From Rhizomys pruinosus (Eukaryota > Chordata > Mammalia > Rodentia > Spalacidae): DNA of 64,000 nt. The notes under the pieces were generated by a model that was given only the letters and a program-made list of their open reading frames with translations, searched no databases and was not told the DNA's origin. The position numbers and the translations under genes were made by a program. The stretch lies in contig VZQC01011955.1 of assembly GCA_009823505.1 (NCBI GenBank), forward strand, positions 1,184,051-1,248,050. The letters are read 5' to 3'. This document shows, piece by piece, positions 1 to 10,504 of this stretch. Positions within the stretch are counted from its first letter, which is position 1. Each line of letters opens with the position of its first letter.

Positions 1-230
1 AAAAAAAAAAAAAAAAAGAACTGAAATTAAAGCTGAAATTTTAAAAAAGGCATTTCTGTGTGCAGAATGCACTTGCTATAGGGGTGAAGACTCAGTGCTT
101 AACAGGTAAGAAATGATTGACTCATCTCCTAAATACCCAAACCACAGTTTGCTGCTTGTCACGAGAGCAAGTTCAGAACTGTGTCAACTGAACAAAACTA
201 AAAGTGTTTTTTTTTTTCAATATAAACAGG

Positions 231-393
231 TGCAGAGAGACACACAACTGTCTAAAAAGCTCCACATTCTTGCCAAAGAACTTTTTAAAGTGGACTCTTT
301 CAAAAATGCTGAAAAAGAGAGACTAGACAGACTACATGCCTACCACCTGTCTTTGACCAGTGTACCATTTTGGTTCATTAGATCTGCCTTTTA
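231..393 (+). other. Exon-like plus-strand ORF, unassigned
   Basis: A 54-codon open stretch follows a good splice acceptor (pyrimidine run then 'aatataaacag') and ends at a TAA, with AATAAA four bases later (about 397). The peptide is lysine-rich and looks helical (QRDTQLSKKLHILAKELFKV ... FKNAEKERLDRLHAYHLS). A consensus donor, 'aacaggtaagaa', sits at about 103-114, so a 120-bp intron is conceivable. I do not recognise the protein. It could be a terminal exon of a small gene inside the Unc79 intron, a decayed retrocopy, or chance. Confidence 0.3.
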
Positions 394-504
394 AATAATA
401 AAACACCACAGAAATAGCTGCAGACAACGGCAGCTCCTTTCTTTCTCCTCCTTCTTTCCTTGAAGTCTCTGTTCTGAACCCGCCGCTTATGCCTTGTATT
501 TTTT

Positions 505-740
505 TTTATTTTATTTATTTTTGCATATGTATGAATGTACTGTCTGCATGTAAGTCTGTGCACCCATGTCGTGCAATGCCGCGGAGGTCAGAAGAGGTTC
601 TCGGATTCCCCTGGAACTGGAGTTCTCCTGGAACTGGAGTTACAGACGGTTCTTAGCCGCAATGTGGGTGCTGGGGATCGAACCCGGGTCCTCTGCAAGA
701 GCAGTCAGTGCTCTTAACTGCTAAGCTATCTCTCCAGCCC
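505..740 (-). repeat. B2/B3-type SINE, duplicated subfamily
   Basis: Reverse copy of a tRNA-headed SINE. It shows the antisense head 'gctatctctccagccc', box B as 'gggatcgaacccgggt' and the tail 'tgtactgtctgcatg'. It carries the 17-bp duplication ('ctcctggaactggagtt' twice). Confidence 0.9.
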
Positions 741-1039
741 TTGCCTTGTATGTTTTCATATTCTGCATGTACATGCGTATCTCTATTATAACACACTGCT
801 CTGGGTTTAACCTTAGCACTATAGTATGTGCTTATCATTTTTCCACATATAATTATCTGCATTGGTTTTAACATTAAACTTTGATAGATTTAACACCTTA
901 TTCTGATCAACCCCTTACTCATATTGTATTTTATAAATGTACCAATATTCATTGATAAATCCTCCTGTTAACTATACATTAGATTGGATTAAATTTAGTA
1001 AAGGTTTTTTTATTTTCTTTTTTTAATGGTCAAATACTA

Positions 1040-1044
1040 TGGTT

Positions 1045-1079
<35 letters not shown>

Positions 1080-1283
1080 TTTTCATATGTGTATGAATGT
1101 ACTGTCTGCATGTAGGTTTGTGCACCGTGGCGTGCAATGCCACGGAGGTCAGAAGAGGGTGTTGGATTCCCCTGGAACTGGAGTTAAAGATGGTTCTCAG
1201 TCACCATGTGGTGCTGGGGATCGAACCCGAGTCCTCTGCAAGAGTGGTCGGCACTCTTAACTGCTAGGCCATCTCTCCAGCCC
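1040..1283 (-). repeat. B2/B3-type SINE, unduplicated subfamily
   Basis: Reverse tRNA-headed SINE preceded by an (ATTT)n run at 1044-1082, which is its A-rich tail in antisense. It has a single 'ctggaactggagttaaag' block in place of the duplication. Confidence 0.9.
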
Positions 1284-1970
1284 GAGGTTTTTTATTTTCT
1301 AATCTCACACACATGCAGAAAAGTGCTTAATACGTAAGCATCAATTAGGGTGGGCTGAGCTCTCAGGTGATCACAACACAGGGCAAGCACCTTGGAAGGC
1401 CCTCCCAGGTCTGTATGGTTTTCCTACTCATGTGCCACCTCCTTGTATATCTGATCATTGTTAATTGTATGATGGATGTTTTATTTTCAAGATTCTGTGC
1501 AGAACTAATTTGCCACCTGAAAAGTTATTACCTTTCAAAGAGCGTTCTTTGATTTTGCTAGGTGCATGGGAATGCCGGCAAATCACAGTTACCTTAATAC
1601 ACATAAAAGTCTTGGAATATCTTTAACCCAGAGCCAGTACTGAGCTGTGTCCATCAAAAACAAGTTTACTTTGAGCTATCTTAACTTCCTAACCCCGACC
1701 AAAAGTATATGATTAGAGGATGAGGAATCAGGGTCCCCAATGCATTATCTCTCTACCTGCATTAGCTTCCAAAATTGCAGCTTAGTAATCAGTCTCGTCT
1801 TCTACACTGGCCAACATTCCCAGGGCAATCCTGCTCTTCACTGTAGGCTCACAATTCTTCATTGTTGTGCTATTCTGGATACAAGACTCATGATTTCTGT
1901 ATACCTGGCTAACATTCTTAGGTTTCTAAGAAGGTTAAAATACTGTATCCATATAAATGTTTAAATTTAC
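1284..1970. other. Intronic sequence without recognised elements
   Basis: AT-rich single-copy-looking intron. I see no gene or repeat in it. Confidence 0.5.
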
Positions 1971-2050
1971 GTTATGTGTGTGTGTGTGTGTGTGTGACAC
2001 ACATGTGTAGGTCAGAGAACAACTTGCAGGAATTAGTTCTCTTCTTCCAA
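1971..2050. repeat. (TG)n and tail of an old tRNA-type SINE
   Basis: A short TG run (about 1975-1996) followed by 'gtaggtcagagaacaacttgc', the antisense body of a B3/B4-type SINE whose head continues into the tandem array to the right. Confidence 0.6.
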
Positions 2051-2895
2051 CATGTGGGTCCCTAGGATGGAACTCAGGTTATCAGACTTGGTCTGACAGG
2101 AGCCTCTGCCCACTGAGCCCTCTCATTGGGTCCCTGGGATGGAACTCAGATTATCAGATTTGGTCTGACAGGAGCCTCTGCCCACTGAGCCCTCTCACTG
2201 GGTCCCTGGGATGGAACTCGGGTTATCAGACTTGGTCTGACAGGAGCCTCTGCCCACTGAGCCCTCTCACTGGGTCGCTGGGATAGAACTCAGGTTATCA
2301 GACTTGGTCTGACAGGAGCCTCTGCCCATGAGCCCTCTCACTGGGTCCCTGGCATGGAACTCGGGTTATCAGACTTGGTCTGACAGGAGCCTCTGCCCAC
2401 TGAGCCCTCTCACTGGGTCCCTGGCATGGAACTCAGGTTATCAGACTTGGTCTGACAGGAGCCTCTGCCCACTGAGCCCTCTCATTGGGTATATGGGCTG
2501 GACAAACTCAGATTTATCAGATTTGTTGGTCTGACAGGTCGGCCTCTTGCCCACTGCGCCTCTACCATGGGGGTCCCTGGGATGGAACTCGGGTTATCAG
2601 ACTTGGTTCTGACAGGAGCCTTGCCCATGAGCCCTCTCATGGGTCTGGGATTGGAACTCAGATTATCAGATTTGGTCTGACAGGAGCCTCTGCCCATGAG
2701 CCCTCTCACTGGGTCCCTGGCATGGAACTCAGTTATCAGATTGGTCTGACAGGAGCCTCTGCCCACTGAGCCCTCTCACTGGGTCCCTGGCATGGAACTC
2801 AGGTTATCAGACTGGTGCGGCTCCCCTGAGCCTCTCACTGGTCCCTGACTTGACGTTTAACTTGTCTAGGACGCCCACTGAGCCCTCTCATGGCC
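2050..2895 (-). repeat. Minisatellite made of a SINE tRNA head, about 12 copies
   Basis: A unit of about 72-73 bp is repeated about 12 times. Each contains 'tgggatggaactcaggttat', 'cagacttggtctgacagg' and 'cccactgagccctctca'. The unit is the antisense head (box B to box A) of a B3/B4-type SINE. Copies after about 2500 carry many small insertions and deletions. Confidence 0.85.
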
Positions 2896-2916
2896 CAAAA
2901 AAAAAAAAAAAACTTT

Positions 2917-3040
2917 TTTTTTTTTTTTTTTTTTTGGTCTTTTCAAGACAGCGTCTCCCAGTAACCCCAGCTGTCCTGGAACTCACTCTGTAGACCAGGC
3001 TGACCTTGAACTCACAAAGGTCTGCCTGCCTCTGCCTCAT
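2917..3040 (-). repeat. B1 SINE, truncated, with poly-T
   Basis: A poly-A/poly-T junction at 2897-2935, then 'cagctgtcctggaactcact' and 'gtagaccaggctgaccttga', the antisense of B1. It breaks off after 'cctgcctctgcctcat'. Confidence 0.85.
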
Positions 3041-3606
3041 ATTAAGCAGGGGAACAATGTCAAATGACCTATGTCCATAGCTTTTTCAACTATAGGCCTG
3101 AGCTATAGGTCTAAGGTCATATAACTCAAGGTAGGGCTCCCCCGCCCAAAAAAAAAACCAGTAAAGGGTTTATTGACCAAAGCTTAACTCAAAGTCAAGG
3201 ACAAGATGAATACGATGTTATGTTTCTGGCAGTGCGTACCTTTGTTTGCGTGGTATGACTTCACTGCAGCCCTGGCTCCAAGCACACAACATACGCAGTT
3301 TGCACTCTATCACACCATGCAGTACACACGTAAACAGCCTAAAATGCCTCAGCTCAGATTCAAAAGTACTGCATGTTCTGAGTTGCATCTTTTACTGTAC
3401 ATACAAAATTTTTGCTCTTATAGAAATATAATGATTTAATTGTGGAAAATAAAGACTTTTAAGATTGTCCTACCATGATTTCTCAACATATAAGCATCAA
3501 ATTAATATTTGATTATGTCAAATTAATATTTGATTCTAGAGTTAGAATGTTTGATTTTAAAATTGCTGTTTGACTTGCTGACTTGAATTTAAAAATATAG
3601 TTAAAT

Positions 3607-3747
3607 AAGCCAGGCGGGGTGGTACACTCCTTAATCCCAGCACTCAGGAGGCAGAGACAGGAGGATCTCTGTGAATTCAAGGCCAGCCTGGTCCTCAGAG
3701 AGTTCCAGGACAGCTGGAGCTACAGGGAGACCTTGTCTCAAAAAGAT
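3607..3747 (+). repeat. B1 SINE
   Basis: Forward B1: 'gccaggcggggtggtacact', 'ggccagcctggtcctcagag' and 'agaccttgtctcaaaaag'. Confidence 0.88.
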
Positions 3748-3753
3748 GAAATA

Positions 3754-3784
<31 letters not shown>

Positions 3785-3870
3785 GAAGGAAGGAAGGAAG
3801 GAAGGAAGGAAGGAAGGAAGGAAGGAAGGAAGGAAGGAAGAAAGGAAGGAAGGAAGGAAGGGAAAGAAAT
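3748..3870 (+). repeat. (GAAA)n/(GAAG)n purine microsatellite
   Basis: Tail of the preceding B1 expanded into about 120 bases of GAAA then GGAA repeats. Confidence 0.95.
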
Positions 3871-3928
3871 AAGCAGATCCGTCTCATTATGAACAAATTT
3901 TTTTTAACAAAGGCACTTTTTATTTTTA

Positions 3929-3934
<6 letters not shown>

Positions 3935-3978
<44 letters not shown>

Positions 3979-4137
3979 CACATATGAGTGCGGGTCCCAC
4001 AGAAGCCAGAAGAGGTTATCAGCGTCCCTGGAACTGGAGTTACATGCAGTTGTGAGTCACCTGATATAGGAACCCAACTCAGGCCCTTTGCAAGAAAATG
4101 TTACTACTCTTAATTGTTGAATGATTTCTCCATCCTG
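3935..4137 (-). repeat. Old B2/B3-type SINE with (TG)n
   Basis: A TG run (3935-3971) then 'agaagccagaagaggttatc', 'ctggaactggagttacatgc' and a diverged head ending 'gatttctccatcctgc'. Antisense, old. Confidence 0.75.
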
Positions 4138-4426
4138 CAAATTTTCTTTTTATTTTAGTAAATAAAATTATATATATATATATATACCAAATAATTGTTT
4201 TAAGATAAGTTTGATAATGATTTATTATTAGTAAATGTTTGGCTTATATGCCTATTTAATATTCCTACATACCCAGAGTCATATAAAATTTTATGGGGCA
4301 AATGGAGTCGAAAATGGAAGAAATTCAAGAAGCCTGATCTAGCACAGTATTATCAGAAAAGAAAGTCCAAGATTTTTCCTGGAATTATTCTAAATTTACA
4401 TATTATTATGAAAAAAAGTCTGTCCT

Positions 4427-4665
4427 GGGGCTGGAGAGATGGCCTAGCGGTTAAGAGCGCCAACCGCTCTTACAGAGGACCTGGGTTCGATCCCCAGCAC
4501 CCACATGGCGGCCAAGAACCGTCTGAAACTCCAATTCCAGGAGAACTCCAGTTCCAGGGGAATCTGACACCCTCTTCTGACCTCCGCGGCATTGCACGAC
4601 ACGGGTGCACAGACTTGCATGCAGACAGTACATTCATACACATACAGAAAGAAATAAAATTAATA
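4427..4665 (+). repeat. Young B2/B3-type SINE with perfect target duplication
   Basis: Forward copy starting 'ggggctggagagatggccta' with an intact box B ('ggttcgatcccc') and the 17-bp duplication. The 16-base target site aaaaaaagtctgtcct is repeated exactly at 4411-4426 and 4666-4681, which marks a recent insertion. Confidence 0.97.
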
Positions 4666-5222
4666 AAAAAAAGTCTGTCCTAACTATATTGGGTCCTCAT
4701 CTTTGAAAATGAGATGTTTTCATCTATTTCATGTTTTCAATAAAATGTTCTGCTTGTCAACATAATATTCTGATACATCCTTGCTAGATTTATTTTTGTT
4801 GTCACAGTAAATGATATTTGAAAAGTATATTTCATAGTGATTTATAACTAGGAATTACAATAGGCAATTGGGTGGGGGGGGGCTCAGTCATATGCAGCAG
4901 CATCTTTATGTAATGATCTTATAAGTTCCAAAGATGTGTTTACAGATTCTCTTTGGCTCATCTGTAATCACATCATTTGTGAAAAATGAGTTGTACACTC
5001 CCTTTGATTTTTATATTTGACTTCCTCTTTCGGCCCCAGTACCACAAGGAGCAGAAGCAATGATCCTAGCGGTCCTGTAATCAGTGATTTTAAGGAGACC
5101 ATGTCATTTCACTGCTAATATAATACTCACTGGCAGATCTGTCAAGTTAAGGAAATTTCCTTCTATTACTAGTTTGATAAGAGTTTATGATAAATGAGCA
5201 TAGATTTAAAAATGTTTTTCTT

Positions 5223-5426
5223 GGGGCTAGAGAGATGGCTCAGATGTTAAAGAGTACTGACTACTCTTGCAGAGGACCAGGGTTCAATTCTCAACACCCA
5301 CACCAATCATTGGTAATTCCAGTTCCAAAGAATCCAACCCTTTGCAGGCATTGTACAACATGGGTGCACTCACATACATGTAGGCAATATACTCATACAC
5401 ATAAGATAAAAATAATAAATAAAAAA
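5223..5426 (+). repeat. B2/B3-type SINE
   Basis: Forward copy 'ggggctagagagatggctca', diverged in the body. It is flanked by the short repeat gtttttctt, a likely target duplication. Confidence 0.88.
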
Positions 5427-5564
5427 TTAAAAGTTTTTCTTGTAACTACTGAAATGATAAAAACTTTCTCTTTTAATCGGGTAGCGTGGTAACATTAACA
5501 GATGATCTAATATTTAAACAAATTTGCTCCTTCAAGAAAATCCCAGCTCTGTATTTTTACATTT

Positions 5565-5781
5565 TTTAATTTAATTTTTATTTTTATGTGTATGAGTGTT
5601 ATGCCTGCATGTATGTAAGTGCACCTGTGTAATGCAGTACCTACAGAGGACAGAGGAGGGCACCAGATCCTCTGGAAATGGAGTTAGATGATTGAACCAC
5701 CATAGGGGTGCTGGGTATCAAACCCAGATGATCTGCAAGAACACCCAGTGCTCTTAGCTGCTGAGCTACCTTTCCAGCCCC
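5565..5781 (-). repeat. B2/B3-type SINE, older
   Basis: Antisense body 'gtaatgcagtacctacagag', 'ctctggaaatggagtt', and head 'gctgagctacctttccagcc'. A B1 inserted directly next to its head. Confidence 0.85.
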
Positions 5782-5789
5782 GCTCTACT

Positions 5790-5945
5790 TTTTTTTTTTT
5801 TAAGTCTTTTCGAGACAGGGTCTCCCTGTAGCCCCAGCTGTCCTGGAACTCACTCTGTAGACCAGGCTGGCCTTGAACTCACAAAGATCCGCCTGCCTCT
5901 GCCTCCCAAGTGCTAGGATTAAAGGCATGCACCACCATGCCCTGC
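5790..5945 (-). repeat. B1 SINE, young
   Basis: Antisense B1 with the lineage-typical 'ggtctccctgtagccccagc'. It is flanked by 'gctctactttt' on both sides (about 5783 and 5949). Confidence 0.93.
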
Positions 5946-6146
5946 TCAGCTCTACTTTTAATGTGTTGACTTGTATTATTCATTCAGAATTTTTTCTTCT
6001 GTGAAGGGGACTGCCTATAATTTTCTTTCCCCTACATTGCCTGCCTGGTATCAAGAGCCTACTGCTTTCATAAAATGTTTTGTAAAGTGTTCCCTTTTTC
6101 TATCCTATTAGTATATGTAAAGCATAGATCAGCTTGGTTTTGGGGG

Positions 6147-6297
6147 TTTTTTTTGGTCTTTTCAAGACAGGGTCTCCCTGTAGCCCCAGCTGTCCTGGAA
6201 CTCACTCTGTAGACCAGGCTGGCCTTGAACTCACAAAGATCCGCCTGTCTCTGCCTCCCAGGTGCTAGGATTAAAGGCGTGTGCTACCACGCCTGGC
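6147..6297 (-). repeat. B1 SINE, young
   Basis: Antisense B1 ending 'taccacgcctggc', flanked by 'tcagcttg' target repeats (6129 and 6298). Confidence 0.93.
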
Positions 6298-6599
6298 TCA
6301 GCTTGTTTTTAAACACTTAAAACATTATCACTAAAGCTGCAGTGATGTTTGTTAGTAGGTTTTAAACTACTATTCTTTTTTAAAATTGCTTAATTCTAAT
6401 CAACTTTTTCTCCCCCACCTCCCTGACATACATAAGTATATTTTTCTAAAAAAAAAAAAAAATCGCCCTATTGTTCAAAAGTTCAAGTGTGCTGGCACAA
6501 AATTGACCATTTTAACCCTAACATGCCTGTAGTAATATTCTTTTTGTCCATACTCTTTAGCTGTGCCCTTTTTTCAGATATATTTTATTTATTTTTTTA

Positions 6600-6866
6600 A
6601 TAAAGCTTTTTAAAATTTTTATTTTTTTAATTTTTTTAATTTATTTTTTATGTGTATTAATGTACTGTCTGCATGTAGTTTTGTGCATTCGTGTCGTGCA
6701 ATGCCGCGGAGGTCAGAAGAGGGTGTCGGATTCCCCTGGAACTGGAGTTCTCCTAGAATTGGAGTTACAGACGGTTCTCAGCCGCCATGTAGGTGCTGGG
6801 GATCGAACCTGGGTCCTCTGCAAGAGCTGTCGGCGCTCTTAACTGCTAGGCCAATCTCTCCAGCCC
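6600..6866 (-). repeat. B2/B3-type SINE, duplicated subfamily
   Basis: Antisense, with 'ggaactggagttctcctaga' showing the duplication. The head ends 'caatctctccagccc'. It is joined head to tail with the next SINE. Confidence 0.92.
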
Positions 6867-7090
6867 AATTTTTTTTAAATTTTATTTTTTATGTGCATGA
6901 GTGTACTGTCTGCATGTAGGTTTGTGCACCCGTGTCGTGCAATGCCGTGGAGGTCAGAAGAGGTTGTCGGATTCCTCTGGAACTGGAGTTAAAGACGGTT
7001 CTCAGCAGCCATGTGGGTGCTGGGAATCAAACCCGGGTCCTCTGCCAGAGCAGTCAGCGCTCTTAACCACTAGGCCATTTCTCCAGCCCC
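6867..7090 (-). repeat. B2/B3-type SINE, unduplicated subfamily
   Basis: A second antisense SINE directly abutting the first. It has the single block 'ctggaactggagttaaagac' and the head 'ggccatttctccagcccc'. Confidence 0.92.
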
Positions 7091-7379
7091 AAAGCTCTCT
7101 TTTTTTTTAATACAAGCATCCTTCATGTAAAACCAATTTGCAAGTAGCTATGCCCAAACTTATACAGCCCAAGGTCCCCATTGTCCAGCTGGAGGGGCTT
7201 GTATGTACAAGCATATTGATCAAATAAGAGTCCAGTCTATATTGCTGTAGTTTCACAATTCACCCCAATCACAGCCCTTACATTCTACCACGCCCCCTCT
7301 TCCACAGATTGTTCCCTAGGCTTAGAAAAGGGGCACAAGTGGGTGAAAAGCAAAACAGTCTACTTTCTCTGGAGCTGTC
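7091..7379. other. Unassigned sequence left of the VNTR
   Basis: GC-moderate sequence with 'cacgccccctcttccacaga'. It may belong, with the VNTR and the TATAAAA-containing block to the right, to an unrecognised LTR-like element. That is only a guess. Confidence 0.3.
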
Positions 7380-7750
7380 GTTTTGGACTCTGGTCAGTTC
7401 AGGCTGTTTGGAGTCTGGTCAATTCAGGCTGTCATTGTGGACTCTGGTCAGTTCAGGCTGTCATTTTGGACTCTGGTCAGTTCAGGCTGTCATTTTGGAC
7501 TCTGGTCAGTTCAGGCTGTCATTTTGGACTCTGGTCAGTTCAGGCTGTCATTTTGGACTCTGGTCAGTTCAGGCTGTCATTTTGGACTCTGGTCAGTTCA
7601 GGCTGTCGTTTTGGACTCTGGTCAGTTCAGGCTGTTTGGACTCTGGTCAGTTCAGGCTGTTGTTTTGGACTCTGGTCAGTTCAGGCTGTTGTTTTGGACT
7701 CTGGTCAGTTCAGGCTGTCATTTTGGACTCTGGTCAGTTCAGGCTGTTTC
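7380..7750 (+). repeat. 29-bp minisatellite, 13 copies
   Basis: The core 'ggactctggtcagttcaggc' plus 'tgtcatttt' is repeated 13 times with a 29-bp period. Two interior copies and the second are shortened to about 23-25 bp. It has no stop codon in any forward frame, which produces three long overlapping false ORFs. Confidence 0.95.
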
Positions 7751-7865
7751 CTTTCATGGGTTGGCCGTTTGTCCTAGCTGTGCCTTTTATCTGCTTTTCT
7801 TGCTAAATCTGGTCAAAAGTTTACCTATGTTATTAGTCAAATCCAAGAGCCCCCTTTGGGTTCTA

Positions 7866-7957
7866 TTCCTTCTCTGTCGTGTCTATAAAAGCCCACCTTT
7901 GTTACTTCCTTCTCTGTTGGGTCTGTATGAGCCCACCTTTGTTACTTCCTTCTCTAA
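7866..7957 (+). repeat. 40-bp tandem duplication with TATAAAA
   Basis: Two 40-base units starting 'ttccttctctgt' and ending 'gcccacctttgttac' plus a partial third. The first contains 'tctataaaagccc', changed to 'tctgtatgagccc' in the second. Confidence 0.85.
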
Positions 7958-8045
7958 ATTTTCTGTGGCTCCCTTGTATTGTAACTTAATTGACTTGTTT
8001 TGTTCATTTAATTTTCTTTCTTTCTAGTAAGAGTAGTCAGGATAG

Positions 8046-8127
8046 GGCTGGGGAGAAGGATCGGTTGATAAGATGCTTGCCGGACAAGCATGAGGACCCA
8101 AGTCTGGATCCCTATCACATAGGTTAA
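8046..8127 (+). repeat. B4-type SINE, left part
   Basis: 'gggctggggagaaggatcgg' and 'gcttgccggacaagcatgag' are the ID-like head of B4. The element continues at 8394 after a nested SINE. Confidence 0.85.
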
Positions 8128-8143
8128 AAAAAGCCAAGTATGG

Positions 8144-8377
8144 AGCTGGAGAAATGGCTCAGCAGTTAAGAGCACTGACTGCTCTTGCAGAGGACCTGGG
8201 TTTGATTCCCAGCACCCACATGGTGGCTAAGAACCGTCTTTAACTCCAGTTCCAGGGGAATCTGACGCCCTCTTCTGACCTCCTCGGCATTTCACAACAC
8301 AGGTGCACCAACCTACATGCAGACAGTATACTCACACACATAAAAAATAATAAAATAAAATAAAATAAAATAATTTT
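8144..8377 (+). repeat. B2/B3-type SINE nested in a B4
   Basis: Forward copy starting 'agctggagaaatggctcagc', unduplicated ('gtctttaactccagttcc'). The target site aaaaagccaagtatgg is repeated exactly at 8128-8143 and 8378-8393. Confidence 0.95.
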
Positions 8378-8393
8378 AAAAAGCCAAGTATGG

Positions 8394-8610
8394 CATTGTG
8401 TGGTTGTAAGCCAAGCACCAGCACAGCAGAGACAGGTGGAGCCTGTATTGCTGGCTAGCCTGAATTGGTGATCTTCAGGTTCACTGAGGGACCCTGTCTC
8501 AAAAAATAAAGTGGAGAGTGATAGAAGGAGACACCTGACATAGACGTCTGGCCTTTACATGCACATTTGTGCACATGCATCCACACACATAAGAATATAC
8601 ACATATTTAA
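8394..8610 (+). repeat. B4-type SINE, right part
   Basis: B1-like middle ('ctggctagcctgaattggtg', 'gagggaccctgtctcaaaaa') and the B4 tail with 'gacacctgacatagacgt' and CA-rich end. Confidence 0.85.
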
Positions 8611-9476
8611 GATATTAAAATTTTTCTCAATAACTCTCAAATTTTGGAAGATAATTATGTTCAAAACTGGTTAGTACTAAATATTTTTCTAAGTTTTTCT
8701 TTGATCTTAGAATTATTTGAAGATATATTTTAACTGGCAAATATAATCAGCCTCAGATACTATTAACTTACACATCACCAGTGTACAAACCGGAAAACGT
8801 ACATACATAGACAAACACAATTGTAAACTTTGAGTTTTCAGGTCTTGGCAGTCAGCAGTCCTGATTCGTGTGCACACACAGAGACACTGTTAGCCATTCA
8901 CACAGTCTTCCAGGGCAGACATCCACACACTCCACTTTGCAGATAAAGTGACAGGCTTTATATGTAACGACAAGACAGGACTCCAGCACCTGAGAATAGG
9001 GAGCAGTCAGTGGAGGAATGTCAAAGACTTCTCAGTGCAGTTGGGACGAGACACATCTGTGTACCCATGACATGTGCATACACCCCCCTCTTTATATTTG
9101 CAGGGCTCTGTGAGCTGATGTAGCTTTATTTGCATGCATGGGGGTGGGAGAACCTCTTCCAATTGCTCTAGAAATTAAACAGGAATCCCCAAAGATCCAC
9201 ACTTGTTTCAATACTCGATAAACTTTACAAGAGTAAGATGTTATCGGTGCTCCTCCAGATATGGAGCCTTTGATCAGGCCACCTTCAAACAGTCATATGC
9301 AAAGATGATTTTGTTATGTGTTTATGATTTAACTGCATTGTGGCTAGAGAACTTGGTCTCTTTAAAACTGACTCTTCAGTTTATATGTGTTTAAGACTTG
9401 GTCTATGGCCCTGGGCTTGATTATCAATATGAAAAAAGTTTAATATTTTCTCCAAGTGGTAGATTCAAAATTCTTG
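8611..9476. other. Intronic sequence, nothing recognised
   Basis: No exon or clear repeat seen on either strand. Confidence 0.5.
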
Positions 9477-9650
9477 GGGCCTGAGAGATGGCTTGCTACC
9501 AAACCTGATGACTGAGTTCAAACCCCAGGACCGACAGGGTGAAAGGAGAGAACCAACTCCCACAAGTTGTCCTCTGACCTCCTCTTCAGTGCCATGACAA
9601 AACTACATGTACATACATACACACATTCAAAATAAATAAAGTTAAAAATT
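9477..9650 (+). repeat. tRNA-type SINE, older
   Basis: 'ggcctgagagatggcttgct', 'actgagttcaaaccccagga' and 'aactcccacaagttgtcctc' are a B2/B3-group SINE variant with an A-rich tail. Confidence 0.8.
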
Positions 9651-9924
9651 ATTTATATGTCTATTGAATCCAATATATTATATTGTTCAAAAATACTCTA
9701 GCCTTACTAACATTCAATATGACTGATATAAAGTCTCCCACTATGATTATGCATTTATTAACTGCTTTCTATAATCATATTAAACTTTTGAGGCTATGTT
9801 TTTAGCTCAGTAGTGTAGAATTGTGATATTTTCTGGTCATTGTTCCTTTATAAATATATGAGAACAACTTTGTTTGTAATAATGCTTCCAACTTAGCTTA
9901 CTTTTTGTTATGTCTAATCCTAGC

Positions 9925-10052
9925 CCATCTTGACAGGGCCTCACTATGTAACCCTGGCTGGTCAGGAACTTACTATGGAGACGAGGATGGCCTTAAACTC
10001 ACTCTGCCTCCCAAGTACTGGGATTAAAGGCATGTACCACCACACCTGGCTC
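9925..10052 (-). repeat. B1 SINE, old
   Basis: Antisense 'acagggcctcactatgtaac', 'gggattaaaggcatgtacca', 'cacacctggc'. Confidence 0.85.
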
Positions 10053-10387
10053 TGGCTAGTATATTTTTGCTCCTTTACCTATTTAAGGTGTGTCTTTTTA
10101 AATTACATGCAACTCTATTTTAAAAATCCAATCTGACAATTCTTAGTGAACATAGCAAACACTTACTGTGATTACTAAATATTTGGAGTTTACTTCTATC
10201 TTCTTAACTGAGCTTTTGAAACTTATTCTGTTTCTTTTTTTGTGTGTTGATTCAATTTTTATTCATATTCTATTCTTTACTTGTTTGGAGCTTACATATT
10301 TAGAAATGTATTTCTGGTCTTTAAAGTTTATACTTAAAACTTTTACATCTATTAATTGATTGATTGATTGATTTACTTACTTGGTTT

Positions 10388-10470
10388 TGAATTGGTTTGG
10401 TTTTGGATTTTTGAGATGAGTCTTACTATGTAACCCCAGCTAGCTTGTATCGCTTTGTAGATCATCCCAG
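10388..10470 (-). repeat. B1 SINE, truncated
   Basis: 'tttttgagatgagtcttact' and 'atgtaaccccagctagcttg' are the antisense right end of an old B1. Confidence 0.6.
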
Positions 10471-10504
10471 CCTGCCCCTTCCATCTGAGTGCCAAACCCC
10501 AACT

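Noticed and set aside
4440..4500. tRNA gene (box A and box B present)
   Set aside because: The promoter boxes belong to the tRNA-derived head of a SINE. No cloverleaf acceptor stem is formed, and the same head recurs many times.
7380..7750. CRISPR-like repeat array
   Set aside because: Units abut directly with no unique spacers. It is a vertebrate minisatellite.
7309..8027. Overlapping ORFs of 165, 144 and 214 codons
   Set aside because: Produced by the stop-free 29-bp VNTR in all three frames.
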